Source of the DNA: Plectrocnemia conspersa
Taxonomy: Eukaryota; Arthropoda; Insecta; Trichoptera; Polycentropodidae
Assembly (NCBI GenBank): GCA_009617715.1
Contig: VTFK01000149.1
Span: 1,364,001 to 1,428,000 of the forward strand
DNA: 64,000 nt
Direction of reading: 5' to 3'
Under the pieces are notes generated by a model. It was not told the origin of the DNA. It did no database searches and saw only the letters and a list, made by a program, of their open reading frames with translations. Position 1 is the first letter of the stretch. The number at the start of each line of letters is the position of its first letter. Position numbers and translations under genes: made by a program. Shown piece after piece: positions 11,859 to 23,529 of this stretch.

Positions 11859-14217
11859 TTCTATACGATTTGAACGACGCATTCGTGCGGCAAGACACGT
11901 ATTTTTAATTATCATTATATTTCAAATCAAACGCAAGCGTTTGATAAACAATAAAAAAATCTCTAATCAACAACTGTTGTTTAAATGATTTATAAACATA
12001 CCAATATTAGTGGACTTTGATTTGCTCTTTGCGGCACTTCACTTTTGAGTATTGTGAATCATAAATAACAGACTGTCGACGACCCAAGATTGATCAACCT
12101 GTTGATTAAGTTTGAAAGGGTTACGTAATCAAAACCCTTATTGAAATTTATTAAAATATTTAGTTTAGGATATTATATTATTTTTTCGTGATTTACGAAA
12201 GATAAATATTTTAGTCGTCACGTGAAATATTTTAAATAGGATATATGTTTTTTTAAGATTAGTTGTTAAGTGTTGCTTTTAGTTGATTAAGAGGCAGCTT
12301 CAATATTTATTGTATTGCTGATCTGAAAATCGAAGTTGCATTGTTGTGTAAACTGCCGAGGCACATCTGAGACACGGGAAAGTCTCGCATTTGGAAAATG
12401 GGCCAAACGGCGAGCATGCAGTTAGAATGTGAAAACGGCCCATTTCACAGAAAATCGCAGGTAATATACGGTAGCGAAACGCCGTGCAGTTTGGAGACAA
12501 GGTTTGCAATATAAAAGTTACGAAACTGGAAAGCGGAAATTCGTGATTTCGGGGCAAGGCGGGCTCCGAAATTCGATAGAACATATTAAAATGTGTTGCG
12601 AATTTAAATTCTTGAGATTCTTATAAGAACAACGTCTACTGGATCTTAGAATCATTTAACTTAAAGTTTCTTTAATTAAATTGCGCTTTGTCATTCCATG
12701 AGTGGTATTTAAATTGGTAGCTTATAGATATTTTTAAAAGTTATAGTCAAAATATATTACTATATATATATAATTTACAATGATAATCCCTCAATGTGAT
12801 GAGAGTTTATTTAAAAGGTTGACGCTACACTCATACTTTTATTACTAGTCATTATAATTCCTGACTGAAAAGCAGTCCTAAAATCTGTGGTATGTTATCA
12901 CCCAGTGAAAAATATTGATTAGATAACAACTTGTGAGGTATTGTGGTATGAGAATGTTTCCTTTGACTGAATCGGTGTTTTTAATGCTTCAATGCTGCAT
13001 TATAGAGTACAAAGAGGGCCAATCTCTCTGATTCATCCGGCTTATCTACAAGATATATAAACAGATTACAAAGTAGGTACCTTTGTATATTTTTTTCATA
13101 AATAAAGTGCACCGCGTTTTATGTTAGCGTTGAAAGGGGAGCCGTTACCCGAGTTAACCAAACAGTATGGCGCTACTTTTGTGCTCTCCGTTTAAATAGG
13201 AATACTCTTCTTCTCGATGGCTATCTTGATTCATTTCGTGATGCAGGCGGCATTGCGATACAAAGCTGGATCGGCGCACTTTAATCATCTTATAACGACG
13301 CCGACGATTGAGAAGAATTGTAAAAAAAAACAAACTCGAGGAATAAGGCAAATCTGAGAAAAAGAGCGTGTGCGTGACCGCCGATGGTTCAAATCCGGAT
13401 TTTAAGATCTCGATCGTCGGTTTTTGCGCTTTACACAATTAATTGTGACCAATTGCCACACTTAAGCTTTGGTTTCGGTTGTGCGGTGGTGTTTGTTCTT
13501 CTCGGACCGTTCGTGAGCAATTTGCTTGAATACGAGTAGTTGTAGGCTTCGCCTGCAGCTGCTTCACGAGACTTTTTGCTCTACCGACTACATACTATCT
13601 GCTATCCATGCTTCTCTGTAATAATTTATATAATTGCATATCAATCTCTATGCAATACATTAGGCAGGATATCATAACTTTATTATATATTTGTGTAAAA
13701 CGATACCTTATTTCAATGGCGGGTCTATTGTTTATTATTAATTCTTGAATATAAATTCTATAGTAACATTTTACTTGAAATGTCCTTTTGTATCAACGTT
13801 TTTTATAAAAACATAAAAACCGGTTAAATGATTAGGAAAATTTATCATCTGTATGTACGGCGTGTGATAAAAAAATACGGTATATAATTTTATTACAAAG
13901 TAATAAAATTAAATAAAATTTAAATTAATCTCCTGGCTAGCAGTGCATTTATCCCAAAGTTGACTCCAGGATTGGAATTTATTCTCTCAATGTCGGAAAT
14001 GGTGGTAAAACGTTTTCATTTTAGCACGGTTTTTATTTTTGGAAAGAGCCGGAAGACGCATAATGCTGAATCTGGAGCATGATTTGAATGTAGACAGACA
14101 GAAACCTATTTTTCGGCCAAAAAAGGAACTCTGATCACACTATGCCCTTTATTTTAAAAAAACAATTAGTTTGAAGTTGAGATTCGACTTTGACTGGTGT
14201 GCATTTTTATGCCTGAA
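11859..14217. other. Mixed spacer with two GC-richer patches
   Basis: Patches at 12290-12580 and 13130-13570 are GC-richer than their flanks and give minus-strand open frames (12300-12584, 13154-13438) without recognisable domains. The rest is AT-rich. I see no transposon ends or RNA genes. Confidence 0.4.
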
Positions 14218-15285
14218 CTACACTCTCTGGAAGTTGGCCAAGGTTGGCCAAGGACGGAGAATATAGTGGGTTACTTCGGTCGAGTTCGGTCTAAAATCTC
14301 TTGGAAGTTGTCTGAGGTTACCGAGAACGGGAGGTAAAGTGGGAGTAATTCAGTCGACTTGGCCAGCTTCGAGCGCTTCCGAACATTGTCGGCAGACAGA
14401 CAAAAGTCGAAGCTGCTCTTTCGAGCGCGAGCGGTGAGATACTTCCCCTTTCGCACTCTCGCGTGTTAAGTGACGAGAGTGAGAGAGATAATGATATGGA
14501 TTTTCGCAAACTGAGATAGAACGAGTAGCTCGGTTCAATTTCAGTAGGCGCGTAGGTGTCTTATGGTTAACACGCACGTCGAGCGCTGCATCGTGGTCAC
14601 GTGATCAAGCTATAATACCACATGCTTATCGGGGACTTCAACAGACTCTTACTGACATTTTTGAATATTTTTGGGCACCAAAAAGGATTAATTATATTTT
14701 TGATAGTATATTCTTCTAACAAATATCGTTATTATATTTTTTTCGTATAAAATTAAATAATTAGTGGTACTTGATTTTGTTTAAAAAAATCGTTTTGAAT
14801 ATTCTTATGTATTTTCCTAGATCGGTTTATATAAATGTCACACCATAACGAATTCTTATTTAGAATCGATGGTGACAAATTCTAGGATAGTCACAGATGT
14901 GGTGTTCGTATTCTGAAGTATCATTTTTATGCCTTATGGCATTTTACAAAAGCCGACAAAGATTTTGCGTAAATTGAATATTTACGACCGAAAAGTTTTC
15001 ACTGATATTGTATTGGTGAGTGCTCACACAAACTTTTATAATTATCAGTAGTGTAATTTTATTAATATGACAATTTAAAAATTGTGATTATTTGGCACAT
15101 TTTTCGATCGCGCGCAAATATGCCAGCTGTACATGACAGCAGCCGCCGTGTGTACGTCATTCACGCCCGCCGTCCGGATGGCATATGAAACTTGTGGCAG
15201 TGTGGCCGCTACTCGGAAGTCGGCGAGCTTGGCCGACTTCAGTTGAACTTCGGTTCGGACAACTTCCAAAGAGTGTAGAGTGTAG
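14218..15285. mobile_element. Possible non-autonomous element with inverted ends
   Basis: The left edge starts CTACACTCTCTGGAAGTTGG (14218). At the right edge, 15260-15278 read inward gives CTACACTCTTTGGAAGTTG, an 18 of 19 match. GGCCAAG/CTTGGCC motifs recur near both ends, and CTTGGAAGTTGTC repeats at about 14298. The GC-richer body gives short minus-strand frames with no transposase motif. The right end is followed by a second AGTGTAG, which blurs the boundary, and I see no clean target duplication. Confidence 0.5.
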
Positions 15286-16020
15286 CATTAGGGTGAGGAA
15301 AGCCACTCGTTTTTCATTGGAAGAACCTTCATAATTAATTTTAACGTCATTCTAACGACCTGTTCGAACAAATGAAAAAACACCCACAAATTGTTATGAA
15401 AGTAAGGCCAAACAATAGAAGAGAGATCTTGGGACTTGACAGTTGCGTTAATAAATTATAATTTACAGTATTTTACAAAATTAAAAAATCAGACATTTGA
15501 CAAACATTTATTATATAAAATCGCGCGCTGAATCAGAAAATAAAGTATAAATAAAATAGTAGAACAGTTTGAAAAAAAGGGTTTTTACCTAATTGCAAAT
15601 ATGACGAATGCAAAATATTTTATATTAAGGTTAAGGTAATTGAATTTGCAATCAACCGTCTATACGTCTATACAATATTTTCCAATCAGATCGGTTTAGG
15701 ATTTATGAATTTATCGACGATTTTGAATCATTTTTAGCAAAAATCAAGAAACAAAATTGATTTTAGTGTCAATTACACAAAGAAAAAAGTTTTGTTTCTT
15801 AGCCTCGGTTTCTTTATTAGATATTAAAGTCAAATAAAATAATCGACTGCTTATCAAAATCAGAAAATATATAGAATATATATAGAATTTCAGTAAAAAT
15901 TCAGAAATTCAACTTTTACTTATTTTCCTGATTATCTTGGCCTTATAACGTATACTGTTATTTATATTCATTTCAAATAGTATTATAATATAAATGATTA
16001 AGGTTTGATTTGCTCAGTCA
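15286..16020. other. AT-rich DNA without recognisable genes
   Basis: No open frame of note, no repeat ends and no RNA-like structure was seen. Confidence 0.5.
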
Positions 16021-16566
16021 TCACCGTGTATTGTCAGTTTCTAGAGTGAGAAACCAACAAAAGTCACCCATCATCGCTTCGTCCCAAAATCCTTAATAGC
16101 GACATTCCATTTGCTGGTGAAAACGTTCACCGTATTCATCACTTTCATTGATAAAAATATCATGAAAGAAATCCAAATGAGAACGCAGAAAATTAATATA
16201 TGATAAAACGATATGATAAAATAATATGAAAATCATATATTTTTCATAGTTCGTAAGCAATTGTTCGATGGCTTTCTTGTAATTTGAGCTTTTGATGTTT
16301 CCCAAAAAGTAACCAACAACACAACAAAACCAATTTCATGCTTCCGCTTCATCCACTGAGAAAATTAAACCGAATTTAGAGTCGTCGAGTATTTCTTTTA
16401 TTTGCGGTCCCACAAACACACCTTTGATCTTAGCACCAGATAATTCGGAAACACGGTTTTCAAATAATGAAATAAATCGCCATGGGTCATGGGTAAAAAC
16501 CGCTGTAAATTTTAATAATTCATAAAAAAACCTATTAGCACAAATAAGTACCAGAAAAATTACCAT
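16021..16566 (-). pseudogene. Relic of a dispersed repeat-encoded protein (GERFHQ family)
   Basis: One minus-strand frame runs for 182 codons with just two internal stops (TGA at 16336-16338, TAA at 16093-16095) and no frameshift. It contains LSGAKIKGVFVGPQIKEILD, FLGNIKSSNYKKAIEQLLTN, HLDFFHDIF, SDEYGERFHQQM and, after the second stop, GFWDEAMMGDFCWFL. I recall this order of motifs from an abundant, poorly named protein family encoded by repeats in arthropod and other animal genomes (typical forms SDEHGERFHQD and MLADYCW). In that family the second stop would be the Q of RYQG. The usual role is unknown to me; a transposon or repeat origin is likely. Only the C-terminal part is present. The TGA probably replaces a tryptophan codon. 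Confidence 0.65.
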
Positions 16567-16668
16567 TTTTTGTGAAAAAAATGCGTTCTACCTAGCGCAA
16601 AAATGATTATTGTTATTTTTACCCAATGTTAACAATCGACGGAGCCATCTAGACGTTTCACTTTAAAG

Positions 16669-16700
16669 CAGGGCTTTAGAGCCGACTTTCTTTTACGGTC
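16669..16700 (+). repeat. hAT-like terminal sequence (single end)
   Basis: CAGGGCTTTAGAGCCGACTT at 16669 has the CAGGGCT start seen in several hAT families and would open an element to the right. No inward-facing partner was found, and no transposase was recognised in the following AT-rich kilobase. Confidence 0.35.
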
Positions 16701-17165
16701 CGATTCCGAATTAAAAAAAATCGATAAAATAATCTTAAGATATTGAATTTATTTTTAATTATTTTAAAAGTATTTTTTCTTTCAATTTTTCATTCATTAT
16801 CTGAACGATTTATGTACTTATTGCTGACAAAAACCAAATTAATGTTCTAGAATTAGCTTCTTTTCGCCCAAGATTGCTGTTTTTCCAATACTTTGGTAAA
16901 ATCGACAGGAGACCAATAATTACTTAATTACTAATATTCATTCATTTTATAATAAATATTTATAAGACTGCTTTTTAGTATCATAACATGCTTGTTACAA
17001 CTTATTTTCAGTTTGTAATTGAAATCATGTTTTTTTTATAACTGCAAAATTGCATCTCATTTTCTTCCTTTATTACTTTGAAATGTTGCACAAATTATAA
17101 TACATAATTTATGGCAATAGAAGTAGTCTTTCGATGTAAGTGTGCCAGAAGTTATTAATACGCGC
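16701..17165. other. AT-rich DNA without recognisable genes
   Basis: No feature supported beyond the hAT-like end on its left. Confidence 0.5.
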
Positions 17166-17560
17166 AATTTAAAAATTAAAATATGATTTTAAGTGGTTTA
17201 ATGTATGTATCTGCAGATTTCGCCTGCAGCTGCTTCAGCCGCCTTCTTATTGTGCCTTTGAACCGCCGCCGACCAGAAGGAGGATGGCCTTTATTTATTC
17301 TTGGCGCCGTACGGTGAATTGTTCGCAGACAATATTTCATTTGCTCAACACAATGGCACTGCCTGATATCAGGTTGCAACAAGGGCATGGGTCTTAATGC
17401 GCTTGTTGCTGCTGCTGCTGCCGCTGCAGCCGTTCATACATGGCGGTTGAAGTGTTTGCATACACACAAAGCGACTAAAATACGCTTTAAACAAAATTAA
17501 TTGCTGTTTTAGAATCTTGCTGCCTTAAAAGCTTCGCGCTGTTCTTAATGACGCTTCGTT
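17166..17560. other. GC-richer island with a short CTG-type repeat
   Basis: Composition is GC-richer. At about 17402-17435 a TTGCTGCTGCTGCTGCCGCT run occurs. A 70-codon minus-strand open frame (17176-17388) has no known domain. The same CTGCAGCTGCTTCA string also occurs at 13552-13570, after a similar GCCTGCAG context, which suggests a shared motif or old repeat. Confidence 0.3.
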
Positions 17561-19689
17561 ATTTCAAAAAAAAGTTTAGTTGTCGCAACTATCGTATACT
17601 CATTAATCATTGAATATTCATTATTTATTAATAGATTTATGTCTCGTTAAGTTGCTCTATATTTTTCTTAAAATATATAATAAATAAAAATTTCAGGACT
17701 AATATTTATTCTAGACGTCATAAATGTTTGAAAACGCGTATCAAATAAATCGTGAAAATAACTATTATTTATCAATATTCAATGGTACAAAATCAGTGAT
17801 AAACAATTTTTACATGCACTTTTTTGTATGTGCATATTTACAGTTCACCGTTTACGTTTACTGATTATATGTCTTTGCTGTTATATAAACAACTCGTTAT
17901 ACACGCGTATTTTGTAAGATTAAAATACTTTCTGTTTATGTATTTTTTGTAATTTTATATGTGTTGTGCAATATGTATTTTCTATCCACACAGTTTTCCA
18001 TTTACGTCTATATTTCGTAACGGTTGGTTTAATATTTAAACAGTAACGTGTATGCACAATTTGTACGTACACTTTTCAAGATTTTATTTGTTTGTTTCAA
18101 AGTTTCGTGATAACAAAAAGTCGTGCTATATTTGATTAGAACATTTACAATAGTGTACGATAAGGTGAATAATTTACTATCGTACGAACACGCGCAACTC
18201 TGAAGCCGTTTCAATTTCAATTCTCGAGCTTCCTATTGCAGAACGTGTAAATTTTGTTCCTACACGCGTACGAAATCTCTTTATGCATCACTTTTCAAAG
18301 TTTCAAAGTTGGCCCTCACTCTGCGGTTCGCGAGTATAATATTATATAAAGAAGAGGAACGTATGAGATTGCGGCGTAATGGAGAGTTGTTAGTTCCGCG
18401 GGAACATATTGCTTACACAACTCAGAAGCTTAATGGTGAAACGTGATATTTTTAACTGGATGCATCCGTGTCACCATCTTCGCATGCATATAAATATGCT
18501 GCTTTACCGGAGAGAACAAGGTGTGAAGGAATTCTAATGGACGACGCGGATGAGGAATCATACCATTTCACGGTTTGTCCTTTTCCAGCTAGTTTTGAGG
18601 ATGTTGGTGTTTGGATAACTCGATTTTGTTACTTCCATGAAGATAAAAAATGTGTTTAGAATATATTCTTATTGATTTTTTAAAACTTAAAATATGTCAC
18701 GATGCTTTAAATTTGATTCAAATAAATCTAAACAATTCTAAACATGATACATATCTGAAAATTCCCAAGTATCTTGACTGTCATTTTAAATCATTATTAT
18801 ATGCTATTCGCTTATTTATTTAAAATATAATATTTGGACATGAAATGAAATTAAATATTTTAAAATTAAAATGTATTTACTCTCCAAGTACTGCAACTCC
18901 TTCTGGTTTTGTATCTTTCCCCTTTGTTGACTTTGAACCGAAACGGTATTGCCTGAAGCAATTATAACTGAGTAATGAATAGCTTCCGTCTTCTGATTGT
19001 ATTCGTTGTAATAATATTGTATCGTTTTGTTTTAGCTTTGTTAGTTAGTTAAATGCATATTTATTTGACTCTCATAGTGTTTATTTATTATCTACATACA
19101 TATACTAGTATTCTTTAAAAATATGTATAAATAAATAAAAATATTTTTTTACTGTCACACTACTTGTGTTATTTAACTATTTCTGCATTATATTATTTTA
19201 AAATATTATTATGCCCTAATAATTGTTAGACTATAAAATAATTTATATCACCGAGTTAAACGACGGTTCATTTCAATCCGAGGTCGCAGGTCGTTCAATA
19301 ACTTCCGCACGGTAAAGTAGTTAGATATGCAAAATAAAAAATCCGCAGAAGGAATAGATTTTGCAGAAAGTTGCATATTTTCTTGAACGGCAGGGGGAGA
19401 TTTCTATTCATAAAAGGGGAGCTGGTAGAGGTCAGTTCCGAGTCGCGAGTCCGAGGATAAATTCAATTTCAGTTTATACACTCGACTTTATAGTCGTTTC
19501 CGGTAATTCTAAGCGAATAAGCCAATCTTCTTACATTATAGTTGAGACGTCGAGGTAAACTTTTGAGCTTTAAATGCATTACTCACAAGCGGACTTAGGA
19601 TTTTGGTACAGATATTCTAATTACAATTTATTTTATTTAAATCATATTTTTAAGATATTTCCTATTATAGTCTAAGAAATAATCTAAAT
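17561..19689. other. Mostly AT-rich spacer
   Basis: Intermediate-composition patches lie at 18225-18640 and 19245-19560. Open frames there (18468-18659, 19361-19558) show no recognisable domain. I see nothing else. Confidence 0.4.
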
Positions 19690-20235
19690 GGATATTTGGG
19701 ACCTTGGGTTGTCGGTTATGGGAGGGGGGAGTTCGCCGTAAATAGTGTGGGAGAGTGAGGGACCTCTTTTGAGCTTGAAACCCCAAGCTCTTGAGAGGAA
19801 GTAAACTGCCAATGACGAGCAAAGCATTGCATTTCAACCCCAGCTGGCTAATAAGGGCTCGACCCTTAGGGACCGGAAGCTAAGGCTGGAACTGTGGCAT
19901 CACGTAAGTGATGTACAAGGATGAAGCGTAGAAATGCAGTAGCATGCAAAGCTAATGCTATGCAAATGCAATGCAACAGATTTACAGGTGGTCAGGAGAG
20001 CGTTTCCCAAAACGCTCGGGAGAAACACTACTGAGACTCTAACAAATACCGTAGTACTACGGGGGGTGGATCCCGCTCATTGGGTTGGTCTCGTAGGGTC
20101 CTATTACCGGTAACAGCAGTGGTTCTTGCAATGGAAAACGTAGTAACATTCTCAGTCTAATGGGGGTGATCGGCCAAGGACGATAGATTAATAGCGAATG
20201 GTGGCCTTTTGTAGTACTTAATAGACTAAGAAAAT
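19690..20235. other. Unexplained GC-rich block, probably transposon non-coding sequence
   Basis: This block differs sharply from its surroundings in composition. It is rich in purine runs (GGGAGGGGGGAG near 19720) and hairpins: GAGAGCGTTTCCCAAAACGC near 19996-20015, and GAGCTTGAAACCCCAAGCTC near 19770. It has short near-repeats of ATGCAA around 19940-19980 and no long open frame. The style suggests the 5' or 3' untranslated part of a retroelement, but I cannot name it and see no coding neighbour. Confidence 0.35.
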
Positions 20236-20601
20236 ATGAAATATATTTTCCTGTCAGCTCCGGTCAATCCAAGATCAACTGTCTAAAGCTTTATTACCTC
20301 TCTCAAAAGACCGCTTTTAAAGATTAGACTAAAAATAAAAATAAATTAAAGTTTCTTCAGCTTGATCAGTATATTTAGTTTTGGCATGCTAAACGTAATT
20401 AGGGTATTGGATTTGTTGAATTTTTGCCACATATAGGTATTATGTGCATAACACTTTTTACATTTTTTCTTAATGATAAAATATAATATTAGAAAAAAAA
20501 CTATTTTTATGATTGGTAAAAATAATCTATGATACATTGTATACATTTTTTTTTGTGTATGTTTTTATATTTAAATCACGGACTTAAATAATTTATTCCG
20601 T

Positions 20602-20913
20602 ATTTGCGTTAACACAGTCAGTTCAAAAGCTATCCATGTAATCATTATTCATAATTGAGAAAAAAATGCCAAGTTTTGGTTTAGCTCTAAAGCACACGAT
20701 ACGGATATACGTTCGATATACTTGCTATTACACCGATTGATTCATAAATATAAAAAATATATTAATGATTTTAATTTCTATAAATTTGTTTAAAATATAG
20801 ACAGGAGTAATGATAAGTGTATTGAACGTATATCCGAATCGTGTGTTTTAAAGCTAGTAGGAGCGTAATTCTAAACTAAAAAAAAAGGTCTCGAACTGAC
20901 TGTTAACGTAAAT
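20602..20913. repeat. 312-bp fold-back (long imperfect inverted repeat)
   Basis: The left arm from about 20602 (TTTGCGTTAACACAGTCAGT) matches the reverse complement of sequence ending near 20913 (TTTACGTTAACAGTCAGTTC). The inner arms match more closely: 20683-20731 contains GATACGGATATACGTTCGAT, and the complement of about 20810-20865 contains GATTCGGATATACGTTCAAT. A spacer of roughly 70 AT-rich bases separates them. No coding sequence is inside. It fits a fold-back MITE; a transcript would form a long hairpin. I could not define a target duplication. Confidence 0.7.
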
Positions 20914-22600
20914 TTATAGATAAAAATTGTCGTTGAATTAAAAATAAATATAATAATAAATTATAAATATATTTTTTAAGCGCGTTCGAGTCAAGATTAT
21001 TTTTCTTACAGATAAATAAATATATTAAATATAGAATTGCTTACTATTGAGTATTTAACACATTATATTTTGCTCACGCATTTTTTCGTGATAGTGAAAC
21101 GTAGCGGTTCACGCATTTTCGAGGATTAAAAATAATGTAACTCAAGCTTGTAAAAATATCGTTTGAATGTAAGAATCATTAAACGTTTTTCAATATATGA
21201 CAATAAATACTTTGGGCAGCATAAAAAAAAATAACTTTTTGTCAAAACATATCCATTTAAACATAAATAATATATATACTAAACACCTTAATATATTTCA
21301 GTAAATGTAATAGTTAAAATTAATAGAAAAAATGTTATATATTGAAAAAAAGTGAAACTTATTGGTTGTCAAAATAAAAATATTTTGTCAATAATTTTAC
21401 AAACACTATAAAATACTTTAAATTAGTTAAACTGTAATAATATTAAGATATATTTTTGATATATTCGGTTATTTTCTATCTTTCGTTCTTTTTGCAGATA
21501 ATTTCTTAGGAACAAAAAGTTCATTTATAAACACTATTTTTTAATAGTTTTTTGACATTTTGATGTGTTTCTATAAATTACAATAGGCTGTCAAATATTA
21601 TTGGGAAGTTATTTTGTGTATATGTGACATTTTCATTGAATATGTATCAAAATGCTAGTTTTTCACCGCCGGTACTCAAAAATTTCATGTCGGTTCGATA
21701 ATCAAACAGCTTTATGACTACACAGGGCCATATAAATTCAGCGTAAAATTTATATGGCCACTGATTTTGGAGAGCAAGTTGTAGAAAATATACAGATGTC
21801 GAGACGAAGATAACGAATTTCGTGATGAAATTCTTATCTATTCAGAATTTTTTGCAAAAATAAAAGTTGTTATCTATTCAGATTTTTTTCCCATTTACCG
21901 TAAGATATACAGGTATTATCTAACCACAAACAACTAAATAATATGATAAACGATGAATGAATTACGCAACATCAACGACTAGTTATCCGTACATGAGTGA
22001 CTGTCAAAAAAACGCCATTTCATGCGTTTTTTAACTATGGGATGAAAGTAAAGCAGTTTATGTAAGAGCGAAACTGTGCCTTAGTAGACTTAGTTGAATG
22101 AGATGGCTAAATTTTGTATATGGTGGATATATTTAGTTATCTTCACGAACTTAAGGTTGTCGTGATCACTGTTAACCAAAAAGTTACAATCCTTATAGAG
22201 ACAACATTTTATTTAATAATCTCTTAATTGAAAATGGCATTTTATACACAGTTAATCGTCTTGAAAAAGAGTTTACCGACTCTTGTTATAAAACAATAGA
22301 CTCTCAGTTTTGTAACTAGAAAATAGATGCAGCACTTTGTCTCTCAGAAACAATGCTGTACCAGACTGAACAAGCATTTTAGCAACAGCAGATTTCGCAC
22401 TAACTTTATTTAATTAAATTATCGCTTTCTCAAGTTCAAGACGTTCTATTATTATTATATATTATATTGTTTAGTTCCTACTCAATTACTGTTTATTTTA
22501 ATTTATTACTAATTCATTGATATATTATACTATATTTACTATTTGTAAATGATCAAAACATTGTTTTGATTGAGCTTTTATTCACTTATACGTTTGGTGC
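20914..22600. other. AT-rich DNA with one perfect 13-bp hairpin
   Basis: No genes are visible. GGCCATATAAATT (21726-21738) pairs perfectly with 21747-21759 around an 8-nt loop. The flanks do not show transposon ends. Confidence 0.5.
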
Positions 22601-23070
22601 GTACTTAGATTAGTTTCCATTCTCAATGTGAAACATACTGAACAATCTTCGGAGTTCAAGCTTTCCCCATTCGCTTTCATGCAACCGCAACAATTTCAGC
22701 CCACATAATTGATTAGCAAACGTTTGTATTAACCCAGTTTATATGACAAACGCCCCGTTGTCGCGACGTTTATCGATTCATGTGTGTTCACCTTTAGCCC
22801 GGGGGTGGTATCGTTTCGTGTATGCATGTGCTGTTATTATGAGTATACGTTAGCGGGATTATTTGCACTCGGTTCGAAGAAGTCGTCACAATGTTTGCGG
22901 GTTAATTGCATCGCGAGAGAGAGGAAAGCATTTCGCATGCAGCGTTACATAATTCAGTCGGGTGACTCGCCAGAAATTCGAAACCTTTGTTTACAACACC
23001 GTATACGTGTACGTGCGCGTATTTATCGTCGAGTCAGACGTCACGGCTCGTAAGCCACTGGAAACAACAG
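22601..23070. other. GC-richer island
   Basis: Several overlapping forward frames (22784-23053 and others) occur in a GC-richer patch. The amino-acid composition is rich in R and C and lacks any domain I recognise. Possible conserved non-coding DNA; no splice-site support. Confidence 0.3.
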
Positions 23071-23209
23071 CGTAAGAAGATACCACAGAATACAAAACCT
23101 TCTCATTTGAACTACGTAGTCTATGTTCAATCAAATTATATTGCCGCTTTAACCTTTACCGTACAAAAACTTTTTTCTAATTGAATCCACTGCAGTCCAA
23201 TTTATTTAA

Positions 23210-23502
23210 TCACAAAAATAAAGCAAACTGATCCCTGCATTTTAGCAAAGTATGGCACGGAGCGTTTTCTTGCTGGAATCGGATGGTAGCGTATTCTTGA
23301 CTTGGAAGTATTTTCCAGTAAGAATCCATTAAAATGTATTCCAACATTGAAATATAAATGTTACTATTCATACTACACTCGCAAGTGTACAGGCTTCCTA
23401 CCCATGACCATAACGCTTCCGCCACAATATTTGACTTTGGGTACTACGCAATCAGTTAGATATTCTTCTCCGACTCTTCGACGCACGTGTACTATAGCAG
23501 GG
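23210..23502 (-). pseudogene. Tc1-like transposase relic
   Basis: On the minus strand, 23403-23502 encodes RRRVGEEYLTDCVVPKVKY followed by CGGSVMV, matching the Tc1 pattern RRPGEEY...KHGGGSVMVWG. After a frameshift, 23210-23425 continues with SMNSNIYISMLEYIL and IRFQQENAPCHT, the Tc1 region around the second catalytic aspartate. In most family members that motif is QQDNAPCHT; here the D is replaced by E, so the site is damaged. The zone with the third acidic residue is missing after a stop at 23210. No terminal repeats were found. This is an old, truncated copy. The family call is strong, but the exact subfamily is unknown. Confidence 0.8.
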
Positions 23503-23529
23503 GTCGTGTATTGTAGCAGGTAAAAAAAT

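Noticed and set aside
14271..14577. Three minus-strand frames inside the inverted-ended element
   Set aside because: They overlap in different frames and show no transposase motif.
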